Shown: piece after piece, positions 1 to 9,522 of the stretch | Position numbering within the stretch: position 1 is the first letter of the stretch | How the letters are laid out: each line of letters begins with the position of its first letter | Assembly: GCA_010672825.2 (NCBI GenBank) | Contig: JAAHFU020000001.1 | Location: forward strand, 1,364,001-1,428,000 | Source: Leptolyngbya sp. SIO1E4 | Lineage (GTDB): Bacteria > Cyanobacteriota > Cyanobacteriia > Phormidesmidales > Phormidesmidaceae | DNA length: 64,000 nucleotides | Direction of reading: 5' to 3' | Translations under genes and position numbers: made by a program | Notes under the pieces: model-generated | The model's input: the letters and a program-made list of their open reading frames with translations, nothing else | Told to the model about the DNA's origin: nothing | The model's database searches: none

Positions 1-626
1 TGATCGTGGGTGACAAATACCCCCGATGCTCCCACACTTTTGAGAATGTCCCGAACTTCTTGACGCAGGTAGAGACGCACCTGAACATCCAGATTGCTGA
101 AGGGTTCGTCCAGCAAGATCAAAGAAGGGCGAGGGGCGATCGCGCGGGCAAGGGCAACTCGCTGCTGTTGCCCCCCAGAGAGTTCGTGAGGAAAGCGTTT
201 TTCAAACCCGGTGAGCCCAACCAGGGCGATCGCGCGGTGGGCTTCTTCACGAATGCGATTAGCGGCTAGTTTGCGATGACGGGCGACAGATTTGAGCCCA
301 AAGGCAACATTATCCATCACGGACAAATGGGGAAAGAGCGCATAGTCCTGAAAAACGACCCCTACGTCTCGCCGCTCAGGTGGGATCCAATTTCCTTCTC
401 CGCAAACGGGTTTCCCCGCTAAGGTAATCGTCCCTACCTCGGGTTGCTCAAATCCGGCGATCAATCGCAGTAGGGTGGTTTTGCCACATCCTGATGGCCC
501 TAACAATCCCAACAGGTCTCCGGTGGGTAGGGCTAAGCTCACCCCATCTACGGCTGGGGCAGACTGCCCTCGAAATTGTTTGCGGAGCCAAGTCAACTGA
601 AGAATGACTGACGGATTCATGGGCAT
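1..626 (-). CDS. ABC transporter ATP-binding protein, iron(III)-type (3' end outside window)
   Basis: This gene reads leftward and runs off the window edge, so only the first ~208 residues are visible. They form a nucleotide-binding domain: Walker A GPSGCGKTT, Q-loop in VVFQDYALFPHLSV, signature LSGGQQQR, Walker B LILLDEPFSNLD and the H-loop in VFVTHD at the edge. The stretch PPERRDVGVVFQDYALFPHL and the overall layout resemble FbpC/FutC ATPases, which power periplasmic ferric-iron import, but polyamine and sulfate importers share much of it. Two in-frame ATGs (626 and 620) are possible starts. The permease and binding-protein genes are not in view. It is divergent from carB. The ABC ATPase call is certain; the iron substrate is inferred. 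Confidence 0.8.
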   Translation of the reverse strand, partial: MPMNPSVILQLTWLRKQFRGQSAPAVDGVSLALPTGDLLGLLGPSGCGKTTLLRLIAGFEQPEVGTITLAGKPVCGEGNWIPPERRDVGVVFQDYALFPHLSVMDNVAFGLKSVARHRKLAANRIREEAHRAIALVGLTGFEKRFPHELSGGQQQRVALARAIAPRPSLILLDEPFSNLDVQVRLYLRQEVRDILKSVGASGVFVTHD

Positions 627-652
627 GGAAAATGGCCTGAAGCAGTGTTGCT

Positions 653-671
653 ATTGAAAATGAAATTCAAT
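653..671. promoter_or_regulatory. A+T-rich inverted repeat in the ABC/carB divergent promoter region
   Basis: ATTGAA at 653-658 is repeated in inverted orientation as TTCAAT at 666-671 inside an A+T-rich stretch. It lies about 27 bp upstream of the iron-type ABC ATPase start. Its size and composition suit an operator, possibly of Fur type, but it does not closely match a Fur consensus, so the call is tentative. Confidence 0.25.
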
Positions 672-780
672 AATTTCTACCATACAGGCAGATCGCAAAT
701 CTCGAGGCTCTGAGTTAGGGATCAACATCGCCATATAAAATGATCTGGATCTGTACCCCCTGCGTCCCTGGAAAAAGCCT

Positions 781-3700
781 ATGCCGCGTCGCGATGACTT
801 AAAGAAAATTCTCTTGATTGGGTCTGGGCCGATTGTCATTGGCCAAGCCTGTGAGTTTGATTATTCCGGTACTCAGGCTTGTAAAGCGTTACGAGAAGAG
901 GGCTATGAAGTGGTGTTGGTGAATTCCAACCCGGCCACCATCATGACAGATCCTGAAACGGCAGACCGCACCTACATTGAGCCGTTAACCCCAGATCTGC
1001 TTGCCAAGGTCATTGAGCAAGAGCAACCAGATGCCTTGTTACCAACAATGGGCGGGCAAACGGCCTTAAACCTGGCCGTCGATTTATCTAAAAATGGGGT
1101 GCTTGAACGGTATGGTATTGAGCTGATTGGGGCCAAGCTGGAGGCCATTGAAAAAGCAGAAGATCGCAAGCTGTTTAAGGAAGCAATGGGCCGCATTGGC
1201 CTGGCAGTGTGTCCGTCTGGGCTGGCAGAAACGTTGCCAGAAGCCAAGGCAGTTGCGGCCACGATCAATACATTTCCGCTGATTATTCGCCCGGCCTTTA
1301 CGTTAGGCGGCGCTGGAGGCGGCATTGCCTATAACCAGGAAGAATTTGAACGCATTGCCCAATTGGGCTTAGATGCCAGCCCGGTGTCGCAAATTATTGT
1401 GGAGCAATCGCTGCTGGGCTGGAAAGAATATGAACTTGAGGTGATGCGAGATCTCGCCGACAATGTGGTGATTATTTGCACCATTGAGAATGTGGATCCC
1501 ATGGGTGTTCACACAGGGGACTCGATTACCGTAGCCCCTGCCCAAACCCTGACCGATAAAGAATATCAGCGCTTGCGAGACGCCTCGATTCAGATTATTC
1601 GAGAAATTGGGGTCGAAACTGGGGGCTCAAACATTCAGTTTGCCGTTAACCCCCTGGATGGGAAGTTTATCGTCATCGAGATGAACCCACGGGTTTCTCG
1701 CAGTTCAGCCTTGGCCTCCAAAGCCACTGGATTTCCGATTGCCAAGTTTGCAGCGAAGCTGGCTATTGGGTACACCCTGGATGAAATTTCCAACGACATC
1801 ACCCAAAAAACCCCCGCTAGCTTTGAGCCGACGATTGACTATGTCGTCACCAAGGTGCCGCGCTTTGCCTTTGAGAAGTTCCCAGGAACTGAGCCGGTTT
1901 TGACCACTCAGATGAAGTCTGTGGGAGAAGCGATGGCTATCGGGCGCACCTTCCAAGAATCTTTTCAGAAGGCGCTGCGATCGCTGGAAACGGGGCGAGC
2001 CGGTTGGGGGTGCGATCGCAGGGAAACCCTGCCGACGCTCTCGAATGTCCGCGCTAAGCTACGAACACCGAGTCCAGAACGTATTTTTGCGGTTCATCAT
2101 GCCATGCAGCTCGGCATTGACCTGGCAGAAATTTATGAGCTGACAGCGATCGATCCGTGGTTTTTGTACAAGTTTGCGGAACTGCTGGAAACGGAAAAGT
2201 GGTTAAAGCGGACGCCCCTGGCGTCCATTACCGCAGAGCAGATGTATGCCTTGAAGCGTCAGGGCTTTAGCGATCGCCAAATCGCGTTTGCCAATGGCGT
2301 GAGCGAAGATCAGGTTCGTCATCTGCGCCAGTCGCTCGGCGTGCGCCCCGTCTACAAGACGGTAGACACCTGTGCCGCTGAGTTTGAAGCGTATACCCCC
2401 TACTACTACTCCACCTACGAAGAAGAAACTGAAGTCCGGCCCAGCGATCGCCGTAAGGTCATGATCCTGGGTGGGGGGCCAAACCGCATTGGCCAGGGCA
2501 TTGAGTTCGACTATTGCTGTTGCCATGCCTCCTTTGCGCTGCAGGCAGGGGGCTTTGAGACGATCATGGTGAACTCTAACCCAGAAACAGTCTCAACAGA
2601 TTACGACACCAGCGATCGCCTGTATTTTGAACCCCTGACTCAAGAAGATGTGCTGAACATCATTGAGGCAGAGCAGCCCGATGGCATCATCATCCAATTC
2701 GGCGGCCAAACCCCCTTGAAATTGGCCGTGCCCTTGCAAAATTATCTGGCTAACTATTTGGCTGCTGCTGAGACTCAAGACGGTGCATCCCGAGCCAAGC
2801 GCACTCAAATCTGGGGCACGTCTCCCGATTCCGTAGATATTGCGGAAGATCGCGAACGCTTTGAACAGATCTTGCGGGAACTCGACATCGTTCAACCCGC
2901 CAACGGCATTGCCCGCAGCTACAACGAGGCCCTCCGAGTAGCCCGGCATATTGACTATCCGGTGGTGGTACGTCCCAGCTATGTTCTGGGGGGGCGAGCC
3001 ATGGAAATTGTCTACTCTGATCGCGAGTTGGAGCACTACATGACCTATGCCGTACAGGTAGAGCCCGACCATCCCATCTTGATTGACAAGTTTCTGGAAG
3101 ATGCAATTGAGGTGGATGTGGACGCGATCGCCGATGATACGGGTACCGTGATCGTTGGCGGCATTATGGAACACATTGAACAAGCTGGCATTCACTCAGG
3201 AGATTCCGCCTGCTCTATCCCCACAATCACCCTCACCGCAGCCTCCTTAGCCACCATTCGCGATTGGACAACCAAGCTCGCCCAGCGCCTCCAGGTGATC
3301 GGGTTAATGAACATTCAATTTGCGGTTAAAAATGATCAAGTCTATATTTTGGAAGCCAATCCTCGCGCCTCGCGCACGGTGCCTTTTGTGTCGAAGGCAA
3401 CCGGCTTACCCCTTGCCAAGCTCGCGGTGCAGGTCATGGCGGGCAAAACGCTGGCAGAGTTAGGCATCACCCAAGAAGTGATTCCCAGCTATATATCTGT
3501 CAAAGAAGCGGTGCTTCCCTTTGAGCGTTTTCCTGGCACTGACACCATTTTGGGGCCAGAGATGCGCTCTACAGGCGAAGTTATGGGCATGGATGGTGAC
3601 TTTGGCAGAGCGTTTGCCAAGGCAGAGTTGGGGGCCAATCAGCATTTACCCCAGAGCGGGACTGTCTTTATTTCCATGAATGATCGCGACAAGGAAACCG

Positions 3701-4059
3701 TTGTGCCAGTCGCCAAAGAACTGGCCGATCTGGGCTTTAAGCTGGTTGCCACCAGCGGCACCTGCCAGGTACTCAAACAGCATGGGCTCACAGTAGACCC
3801 GGTTCTGAAAATTCACGAGGGTCGCCCCCACGTTGTAGATCTGATCAAAAACGGGCAAATTCAGCTCATCATCAATACCCCGCTGGGGGATAAAGCCCAG
3901 CAAGACGATCGCGATATTCGCCGCACCGCCCTGGCTTACAAAGTCACCACGCTCACGACGATTGCTGCGGCTCGGGCAACCGCAGCAGCGATTCGTTCGC
4001 TCCAGAAGGAATCGCTATCGGTACAAGCCCTGCAGGATTATCTGCGAGGGCAAAGGTAG
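781..4059 (+). CDS. carB: carbamoyl-phosphate synthase large subunit
   Basis: CarB is the synthetase subunit of glutamine-dependent carbamoyl-phosphate synthase. It makes carbamoyl phosphate from bicarbonate, ATP and ammonia delivered by CarA, feeding arginine and pyrimidine synthesis in the cytoplasm. The 1092-residue length matches the family. The N-terminal half opens with the dinucleotide-like motif [17 protein letters not shown] (about residues 14-30) and [11 protein letters not shown]. The second half repeats it as [17 protein letters not shown] (about 561-577) with [11 protein letters not shown], as expected for two ATP-grasp halves, each with an EMNPR or EANPR motif. The last ~140 residues form the MGS-like allosteric domain. 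ATG at 781 places these motifs correctly. carA is not adjacent, as is usual in cyanobacteria. Confidence 0.98.
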   Translation: MPRRDDLKKILLIGSGPIVIGQACEFDYSGTQACKALREEGYEVVLVNSNPATIMTDPETADRTYIEPLTPDLLAKVIEQEQPDALLPTMGGQTALNLAVDLSKNGVLERYGIELIGAKLEAIEKAEDRKLFKEAMGRIGLAVCPSGLAETLPEAKAVAATINTFPLIIRPAFTLGGAGGGIAYNQEEFERIAQLGLDASPVSQIIVEQSLLGWKEYELEVMRDLADNVVIICTIENVDPMGVHTGDSITVAPAQTLTDKEYQRLRDASIQIIREIGVETGGSNIQFAVNPLDGKFIVIEMNPRVSRSSALASKATGFPIAKFAAKLAIGYTLDEISNDITQKTPASFEPTIDYVVTKVPRFAFEKFPGTEPVLTTQMKSVGEAMAIGRTFQESFQKALRSLETGRAGWGCDRRETLPTLSNVRAKLRTPSPERIFAVHHAMQLGIDLAEIYELTAIDPWFLYKFAELLETEKWLKRTPLASITAEQMYALKRQGFSDRQIAFANGVSEDQVRHLRQSLGVRPVYKTVDTCAAEFEAYTPYYYSTYEEETEVRPSDRRKVMILGGGPNRIGQGIEFDYCCCHASFALQAGGFETIMVNSNPETVSTDYDTSDRLYFEPLTQEDVLNIIEAEQPDGIIIQFGGQTPLKLAVPLQNYLANYLAAAETQDGASRAKRTQIWGTSPDSVDIAEDRERFEQILRELDIVQPANGIARSYNEALRVARHIDYPVVVRPSYVLGGRAMEIVYSDRELEHYMTYAVQVEPDHPILIDKFLEDAIEVDVDAIADDTGTVIVGGIMEHIEQAGIHSGDSACSIPTITLTAASLATIRDWTTKLAQRLQVIGLMNIQFAVKNDQVYILEANPRASRTVPFVSKATGLPLAKLAVQVMAGKTLAELGITQEVIPSYISVKEAVLPFERFPGTDTILGPEMRSTGEVMGMDGDFGRAFAKAELGANQHLPQSGTVFISMNDRDKETVVPVAKELADLGFKLVATSGTCQVLKQHGLTVDPVLKIHEGRPHVVDLIKNGQIQLIINTPLGDKAQQDDRDIRRTALAYKVTTLTTIAAARATAAAIRSLQKESLSVQALQDYLRGQR

Positions 4060-4071
4060 GAGAGTGAAGAC

Positions 4072-4149
4072 GCAGAGGGGTTGAAGGGTGGAGCCTGAAC
4101 AGGGCTATAAGAACTCGAAACTTCCCATCCCGCCTTCACTCCCCTCTGC
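4072..4149 (+). terminator. Long imperfect stem-loop downstream of carB
   Basis: GCAGAGGGG at 4072-4080 followed by TGAAGG at 4082-4087 can pair with CCTTCA at 4133-4138 and CCCCTCTGC at 4141-4149. This gives a 15-bp interrupted stem over a ~45-nt loop between the convergent carB and DoxX-like genes. A U-tract is not evident, so a terminator or 3'-end stabilising role is inferred from position. The loop holds a 17-nt match (about 4095-4111) to the right end of the 96-bp repeat family found elsewhere in the window. Confidence 0.45.
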
Positions 4150-4196
4150 TTCCATTTGCCGCCCAAGTTGTCTTCCTCAAATCCCACTCAAGACCC

Positions 4197-4637
4197 CTAG
4201 ACGTTAATTTTCTTATGGGGAGAGCGGTGGTCAACAACCCAAAGCGTATCTAGGTCGCGCAGGTAAAAGACACCAAAACAGGCTGCCAACATAGGCCAGG
4301 CTGCAAAGAAGAGAATGTTAGGCACTGCCAAAGGATCTAGATATCTGGGGAAGGAAATCAGCGTGGATGCAGCATGCATTAGCAGCACAGCACCATAGGT
4401 CCAAGTCTTTAGAAAGCCGACGATAAACCCGATGACAATCAGAAGCTGAACAACCCCGATAGCATAAACAAGGCCTGTTCCCAGACCGCCAATTCCATAA
4501 AATCCCTCAAATACAGCCTTCGTGTGGTCTGGCATGAAGAATTTATCTGCTACCCAGACAAGCATCACGAGCGCTACGCTCAGCCGCATTAGCAGTAAAA
4601 CTAGCGGTACGCGTCCACCAACATTGTTGCCTGTCAT
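4197..4637 (-). CDS. DoxX-like small membrane protein
   Basis: This encodes a ~146-residue integral membrane protein with four hydrophobic segments, starting near LLLMRLSVALVMLVWVADKF, GLVYAIGVVQLLIVIGFIVG, TYGAVLLMHAASTLISF and ILFFAAWPMLAACFGVFYL. Size and four-helix layout fit the DoxX/DoxD-like superfamily, whose members have poorly defined roles in redox or membrane homeostasis. ATG at 4637 is chosen because AGGAGG (complement of 4644-4649) lies 6 nt upstream; a TTG at 4643 would abut that Shine-Dalgarno site. It ends in a charged tail (HRSPHKKINV). It is convergent with carB and divergent from glmS and appears monocistronic. The family is likely; the function is not determined. Confidence 0.75.
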   Translation of the reverse strand: MTGNNVGGRVPLVLLLMRLSVALVMLVWVADKFFMPDHTKAVFEGFYGIGGLGTGLVYAIGVVQLLIVIGFIVGFLKTWTYGAVLLMHAASTLISFPRYLDPLAVPNILFFAAWPMLAACFGVFYLRDLDTLWVVDHRSPHKKINV

Positions 4638-5027
4638 AAACAACCTCCTGATCTGTAGATACCAAAAGTGGATATCACCAGCTTTATAGAAGATCCTGAG
4701 TAGAGAATGAGTGCGCTCCTAGAAAGCACTGATGATTATCCAACCACGCCGAATCTAAGGCTGTCCTCAATGAAGTCTAGAAAGCTTCTGAGCAACTGTT
4801 CCAGCCGCTGGTTGTTGTATTGAATAAGGCGCGATAACTATTGCCATCAAAGCTTCTCGGCGCTAACCGATGACCGCCCTTAATGCCAACCGTTTTTCTA
4901 TCCCATGGGTTTTCACCATTGTTTCGGTGACCGTTGAATCCCATAGACAACCCTGCCAGTTTTTCATATAACTGCATATATCCCAGTCGTAGGGTCAATG
5001 CGAAAGCGTGACCAAGGAGCCAATCTT
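4638..5027. other. Intergenic region with glmS ribosome-binding site
   Basis: This 390-bp divergent region should hold promoters for the DoxX-like gene and glmS. The one clear element is AAGGAG at 5014-5019, 8 nt before the glmS ATG at 5028. It rules out the earlier in-frame ATG at 4998. A 73-codon reverse-strand frame (4777-4998) has no recognisable features and is not called. No glmS-type ribozyme was recognised. Confidence 0.5.
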
Positions 5028-6932
5028 ATGTGCGGAATTGTGGGTTATATCGGCACTCGCCCTGCAAGCGACATCCTGATGGAAGGGCTCCAAAAGCTAG
5101 AGTACCGAGGCTATGACTCGGCAGGGCTCGCCACAGTCTTGGAAGGGGAATTGCACTGTGTCCGGGCCAAGGGTAAGTTACAAAACCTGTTTGAGAAAGT
5201 GATCGGGGAAGAGAATCCTGCCCGATTGGGCATCGGCCATACCCGCTGGGCCACCCACGGTAAGCCAGAAGAGCACAATGCCCATCCCCATACGGACACC
5301 TATCGCCGCACGGCGGTCGTCCAAAATGGCATTGTTGAAAACTATCGAGAACTGCGGGAAGAACTGAAGGCCAAGGGGCATGAGTTCCGTTCAGACACAG
5401 ATACAGAGGTCGTGCCCCATTTGATTGCGGAGTATCTGAAAAACCCGCCAACAGAGACAGCTTCGTCGATTAGCCACAATCCGTTCCTAGAAGCTGTGCG
5501 AGCCTGCGTCAACCGTCTAGAAGGGGCGTTTGCGCTGGCGATTATCAACGCTGACTTTCCTGACGACTTAATCGTCGTCCGCCAGCAACCGCCCCTCATC
5601 ATTGGCTTTGGACAGGGAGAATTTTTCTGCGCTTCAGATACCCCTGCGATCGTGCCCCATACCCGAGCTGTGCTGCCACTGGAAAATGGTGAAATTGCCC
5701 GCCTCTCACCGATGGGCGTTGAGGTGTACAACTTTGCAGGCGATCGCCTCAAGAAGCATCCCTTCACTCTCAATTGGAACCCCATCATGGCGGAGAAGCA
5801 GGGGTTCAAGCACTTCATGCTCAAGGAAATCTATGAGCAGCCCGGGGTGGTTCGCACCGGCTTAGAAACCTATCTGGATAGTGCCTGGTCTGCTGACAGC
5901 GACACGCCCCCGGTTCAGCTCAATCTGCCTGATGAGCTATTAGACGGGTTAGAGCACGTGCAAATCGTGGCCTGCGGCACCAGCTGGCACGCCAGTTTGG
6001 TGGGCAAATATCTGATTGAGCAGCTAGCAGGCATCCCCACGATGGTGCAATATGCCTCAGAGTTTCGCTACTCTCCCGCGCCACTGACCCGCAACACGCT
6101 GACCGTTGGCGTTACTCAATCTGGGGAAACGGCAGACACCCTGGCCGCCTTAGAGATGGAGCAACAGCGGCGTCAGGAAGCTGAAGCTGTCGCTTTAGCG
6201 CCGCGCATGGTCGGCATCACAAATCGCCCAGAAAGTTCCCTGTCTCGCCTGGTGCCCCACATCATCGACACCCATGCTGGGATTGAAATCGGCGTGGCCG
6301 CCACCAAAACATTTACTGCTCAGGTCATGGCCTTTTACTTTCTAGCGCTAGCGTTGGCCTATCGCCGCCACACGCTCTCCCCAGAGCGGATTGAGCAAAT
6401 TGTGAGCGACCTACGCCAGCTTCCTGCTCAGATGGAGTCGGTGCTGGAAATTCAAGAATCCGATATTGAAGAACTGGCGCATACCTTTAGTGAAACCACA
6501 GACTTTATCTACATCGGACGAGGCATTAACTTCCCCATCGCGCTGGAGGGGGCACTGAAGCTGAAGGAAATCAGTTACATCCATGCTGAAGGCTACCCGG
6601 CTGGGGAAATGAAGCATGGCCCGATCGCGCTACTGGATGCCAAAGTGCCGGTGGTGGCGATCGCGATGCCCGGCAGCGTTTACGACAAGGTGCTTTCCAA
6701 CGCTCAGGAAGCCAAGGCGCGGGATGCTCAGCTCATTGGCGTGGTGCCGATGAATGACGCTGAGGCCGAAGACACCTTTGATGAACTCCTTCCCATCCCG
6801 CTGGTGGATGAGCTGCTATCGCCGATTTTGACGGTGATTCCTCTACAGTTGCTGGCTTACCACATCGCTGCTCGCCGCGGGCTAGATGTCGATCAGCCCC
6901 GCAACTTAGCAAAGAGCGTGACGGTGGAATAG
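5028..6932 (+). CDS. glmS: glutamine-fructose-6-phosphate aminotransferase (isomerizing)
   Basis: GlmS makes glucosamine-6-phosphate from fructose-6-phosphate and glutamine, the entry step to UDP-GlcNAc for peptidoglycan and lipopolysaccharide. The start at 5028 gives MCGIVGYIG, so Cys2 becomes the N-terminal nucleophile of the class II glutaminase domain after Met removal; the upstream ATG at 4998 would bury it. HTRWATHG and NGIVENY follow in the glutaminase domain. Two SIS isomerase domains come next, with VACGTSWHAS and VTQSGETADTLAAL in the first and FIYIGRGINFPIALEGALKL with EGYPAGEMKHGPIAL in the second. The protein ends in the canonical NLAKSVTVE. At 634 residues it is full length, and it appears to be transcribed alone. 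Confidence 0.98.
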   Translation: MCGIVGYIGTRPASDILMEGLQKLEYRGYDSAGLATVLEGELHCVRAKGKLQNLFEKVIGEENPARLGIGHTRWATHGKPEEHNAHPHTDTYRRTAVVQNGIVENYRELREELKAKGHEFRSDTDTEVVPHLIAEYLKNPPTETASSISHNPFLEAVRACVNRLEGAFALAIINADFPDDLIVVRQQPPLIIGFGQGEFFCASDTPAIVPHTRAVLPLENGEIARLSPMGVEVYNFAGDRLKKHPFTLNWNPIMAEKQGFKHFMLKEIYEQPGVVRTGLETYLDSAWSADSDTPPVQLNLPDELLDGLEHVQIVACGTSWHASLVGKYLIEQLAGIPTMVQYASEFRYSPAPLTRNTLTVGVTQSGETADTLAALEMEQQRRQEAEAVALAPRMVGITNRPESSLSRLVPHIIDTHAGIEIGVAATKTFTAQVMAFYFLALALAYRRHTLSPERIEQIVSDLRQLPAQMESVLEIQESDIEELAHTFSETTDFIYIGRGINFPIALEGALKLKEISYIHAEGYPAGEMKHGPIALLDAKVPVVAIAMPGSVYDKVLSNAQEAKARDAQLIGVVPMNDAEAEDTFDELLPIPLVDELLSPILTVIPLQLLAYHIAARRGLDVDQPRNLAKSVTVE

Positions 6933-7008
6933 CTGGTTGAAATTTATCGCCCTGAACAGTCTCCCAAAGTGCTGGAAACTTCAGCCTCTTTGTCTGGGGA
7001 GAATGTCC

Positions 7009-7104
7009 TATAGCCTTGTTCAGTTGAGTCCAGTACATCCGGGTCAAGACAGGGTCTAGGGTTTGGGGTCTAGGGTGTGCTTGATTAGCCTGCATGCCGC
7101 TATA
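7009..7104 (-). repeat. 96-bp intergenic repeat, copy 1 (inverted)
   Basis: This is one of six copies of a 96-bp element in the window and the only one in reverse orientation. It begins TATAGCCTTGTTCAGTTGAG and ends CTGCATGCCGCTATA in this strand. It lies between glmS and the threonine aldolase gene. The core carries CCCTAGACC/CCAAACCCT-type runs on the complementary strand. Confidence 0.9.
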
Positions 7105-7222
7105 CCTGGATTTGAGCTAAGTTTAGGTTGGTTATGGCAGTCGGATGCTCATTAAGATTCAGATTCCCATAAGCGGGCGATCGCGCTAACTTGGCAGGGC
7201 GACTCTCAATTTTCATAAGCCC

Positions 7223-8305
7223 ATGATTGATCTCCGCAGCGATACCGTTACCCAGCCCACCCCAGACATGCGCCAGGCGATCGCCGAAGCGATCGTTGGG
7301 GATGATGTGTTGGGCGACGACCCCACCGTCAAAGAGCTGGAAGCAACCGTTGCTGCCCTGCTGGGTAAAGAAGCCGCCGTTTACATGCCGTCGGGGACAA
7401 TGACCAACCAGGTTGCCCTGCGCGCCCATACCGAACCCGGCGACGAAATTATCCTGGAGAGTCAGGCCCACATCTACTACTACGAGGGGGGTGGGCCAGC
7501 AGCCTTGTCAGGCGTGATGTGTCGCTTGGTTAACGGGCAGCACGGCATCTTTAACGCAGCTGATCTGCAGCAGGTCCTTCGTCCCGTGGATGAACACTTT
7601 CCCCGCACCAAGCTGGTGTGTTTGGAAAATACCCATAATCGCGGTGGGGGGCGTATTTTTCCCCTCGAAACGATTCAAGAGATTGCTCAGGTCTGCCAGA
7701 CCCAGGGCTTGCAGCTTCACCTCGATGGGGCCCGACTGTGGAATGCCTGTATTGCCACCGGCATTTCTGAAGCAGACTATGCCGCTGCTTTTGACACCGT
7801 TAGCGTGTGCTTCTCTAAGGGGTTAGGGGCGCCTGTGGGCTCGGCGTTGGTGGGGTCAAAAGACTTGATTCAACGCGCACGGCGGTTTCGCAAGATGTTT
7901 GGGGGCGCTATGCGGCAGGCTGGGATGATGGCTGCCGGGGCGCTGTATGCTGTGCAGCACCATCGCGATCGCCTGGCAGACGACCATGCCAATGCGCAAC
8001 GATTGGCAAAAGGGCTGCAGCAAATTGACGGTATCGAGATCGACTTGAAGGCTGTGCAGACGAACTTAGTTTACTTTCAGACACCAGGGATGCCAGCAGC
8101 AGCGGTGGCCAACCAACTGTCAGAATTGGGGGTTGGGATTTTGGCAACGGGCGCTCACACGCTCCGCGCCGTGACCAATTTAATGGTCAGTCAGGATGAT
8201 ATCGATGACGCACTCAGCCGCACTGAAGAAGCCATGAAGGCAGTACAAGCCAAGCGTTTAAAGACCCCGATTGAGGCATTAACGTCAGGAGCTGCTCGGT
8301 ATTAG
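7223..8305 (+). CDS. ltaE: low-specificity L-threonine aldolase (PLP-dependent)
   Basis: This 360-residue fold-type I PLP enzyme most likely cleaves L-threonine or L-allo-threonine to glycine and acetaldehyde. It opens with [12 protein letters not shown], the usual N-terminus of the family. PSGTMTN (about 56-62) contributes to phosphate binding, HLDGAR (166-171) carries the cofactor-contacting Asp168, and [11 protein letters not shown] contains the Schiff-base lysine Lys199. [17 protein letters not shown] also matches the family. Length is normal. Copies of the 96-bp repeat flank it on both sides (7009-7104 and 8465-8560). It is convergent with the FecR-domain gene and has no evident operon partner. 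Beta-eliminating lyase relatives such as aromatic amino-acid lyases are less likely. Confidence 0.93.
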   Translation: MIDLRSDTVTQPTPDMRQAIAEAIVGDDVLGDDPTVKELEATVAALLGKEAAVYMPSGTMTNQVALRAHTEPGDEIILESQAHIYYYEGGGPAALSGVMCRLVNGQHGIFNAADLQQVLRPVDEHFPRTKLVCLENTHNRGGGRIFPLETIQEIAQVCQTQGLQLHLDGARLWNACIATGISEADYAAAFDTVSVCFSKGLGAPVGSALVGSKDLIQRARRFRKMFGGAMRQAGMMAAGALYAVQHHRDRLADDHANAQRLAKGLQQIDGIEIDLKAVQTNLVYFQTPGMPAAAVANQLSELGVGILATGAHTLRAVTNLMVSQDDIDDALSRTEEAMKAVQAKRLKTPIEALTSGAARY

Positions 8306-8353
8306 CAAGGGCAGCAAAGGTCAGGCTCGAAGCCAGACTGGTTTTGAGGGTAT

Positions 8354-8388
8354 GGCAAAAGGCAAAAGGCAGAAGGCAGAAGGCAAAA
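8354..8388. repeat. Heptamer short tandem repeat, five units
   Basis: Five adjacent heptamers read GGCAAAA, GGCAAAA, GGCAGAA, GGCAGAA and GGCAAAA. Short tandemly repeated heptamers (STRRs) of this kind are well known between genes in filamentous cyanobacteria. The array sits in the convergent gap after the threonine aldolase gene. Confidence 0.85.
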
Positions 8389-8464
8389 CCTTGCTGCATA
8401 AGGATTCCAGGAAATCCGATTGTCCTAACCAGCACTGCAGGTGCAATAGATGCAGCGTTCAGGC

Positions 8465-8560
8465 TATAGCGGTATGCAGGCTGGTCAAGCACACCCTAGC
8501 CCCCAAACCCTAGACCCTGCCTTGACCCAGATGTACTGGACTCAACTGAACAAGGCCATA
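8465..8560 (+). repeat. 96-bp intergenic repeat, copy 2
   Basis: This full-length copy runs from TATAGCGGTATGCAGG to CTGAACAAGGCCATA. It lies between the convergent threonine aldolase and FecR-domain genes. The internal AGCACA/TGTACT pair is the degenerate form of the AGTACA/TGTACT inverted hexamer in copies 3, 4 and 5. Confidence 0.9.
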
Positions 8561-8601
8561 ATGCTGCCAAACAGAGACTACCGTCAGGGTGCAAAGGGCC
8601 T

Positions 8602-9288
8602 TTATTGAGGAAAGTCGGCCTCGGGGTACAGGGTTTCAAAACTTGTCTGGAGGTCGGCCTCGGTGGGTAATGCTTCAAACCCCTCTACGAGTTCTCCGAT
8701 AACGATGACGCTCTCAAAAACCGACTGCGGCATATCCACCTGATTTTCAAAGGTTCCTGCATCGGTAAAGTCGATGCCCTGCCCGCCCGTTAGCGTCAGC
8801 GGGGCTTGGGCCGGGTTGAGTTCACTAGAAAGAACCACCGTTCCCTCAAACACACCGATATGGCCACCCCCCTCAGGATAAATCTCGACGCTGTAGGTGG
8901 TGCCTCGCACGCTGGCTGTGATGGCGTTTGTGCAAATATCCAGGGTGCCGCTGACGAGGACATGCCCTTGGGAAATTTGAGCACAGGTTTCACCCACCAA
9001 GAGCGCTGCATTTTGCCCCAGCCGACTCACCGCCCCAGTATTGAAACTCAACTCGGCCCGTGCTTGGGTGGTAGAGATCAGGTCACCAACCTGAGCAATT
9101 TCTTCCAGGTGGGTCGCCTGGCCATTAATCGTCGCCTGCTGACCCAGAATCTTGACAATAGTCGCCTCAGTTTTCTCCCCGATGTTGGAGGGTGCATTGG
9201 GTCCATCGGCTGCATTTTGCTGACATGCCGCAACGGCGATCGCGGCGACAAACAGCATTGCCCAATAGCTTGGCAGGTTCTTTCTCAT
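8602..9288 (-). CDS. FecR-domain lipoprotein
   Basis: This 228-residue protein starts with a lipoprotein signal: MRKN, then a hydrophobic stretch ending VAAC, making Cys22 the likely lipidated residue. The mature part contains a FecR domain: the stretch from about ATIVKILGQQATING through QVGDLISTTQARAELSFNTGAVSRLGQNAALLV, then GTLDICTNAITASVRGTTYSV and HIGVFEGTVVL, is typical of this family. In iron-responsive systems FecR transmits a signal to a sigma factor, but many cyanobacterial FecR-domain proteins stand alone, as here with no sigma factor or TonB receptor nearby. The tail is acidic. The domain call is firm; the role is unknown. Confidence 0.8.
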   Translation of the reverse strand: MRKNLPSYWAMLFVAAIAVAACQQNAADGPNAPSNIGEKTEATIVKILGQQATINGQATHLEEIAQVGDLISTTQARAELSFNTGAVSRLGQNAALLVGETCAQISQGHVLVSGTLDICTNAITASVRGTTYSVEIYPEGGGHIGVFEGTVVLSSELNPAQAPLTLTGGQGIDFTDAGTFENQVDMPQSVFESVIVIGELVEGFEALPTEADLQTSFETLYPEADFPQ

Positions 9289-9302
9289 AAAGGTTACAAG
9301 AA

Positions 9303-9398
9303 TATAGCGGTATGCAGACTAATCAAGTACACCCTAGACCCCAAACCCTAGACCCGGTCTTGGCCAAGATGTACTGGACTCAACTGAACAAAGCCATA
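9303..9398 (+). repeat. 96-bp intergenic repeat, copy 3
   Basis: This copy starts 15 bp upstream of the FecR-domain gene start codon, so it occupies that gene's 5' leader or promoter region. It runs from TATAGCGGTATGCAGA to TGAACAAAGCCATA and has the intact AGTACA/TGTACT inverted hexamers. Confidence 0.9.
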
Positions 9399-9465
9399 GG
9401 TTGGGATGGTCAGTCAAAGGCAAGCACCCTGATTTCCACACTGCGAAACGACCGTTGCTGACTCA

Positions 9466-9522
9466 AATGAAGCACGCTCCAAACCCTAAACCTTGTCTCA
9501 ACCCAGGAATCTCGCACTGGCT
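9466..9522 (+). repeat. Degenerate partial copy of the 96-bp repeat
   Basis: GAAGCAC, then CCAAACCCTAAACC, TGTCTCAACCCAG and a diverged CACTGGCTC follow the order of the core and right half of the 96-bp element, but both ends are missing. It lies 67 bp after copy 3 and abuts the stop codon of the ferredoxin/MBL gene. Interpreted as a decayed copy. Confidence 0.5.

Noticed and set aside
4777-4998. Reverse-strand 73-codon frame upstream of glmS
   Set aside because: No recognisable family or ribosome-binding site, and it lies where the divergent promoters are expected.
4998-5027. Earlier ATG for glmS at 4998
   Set aside because: It would place ten residues before the catalytic Cys, which must be N-terminal; AAGGAG at 5014-5019 supports the ATG at 5028.
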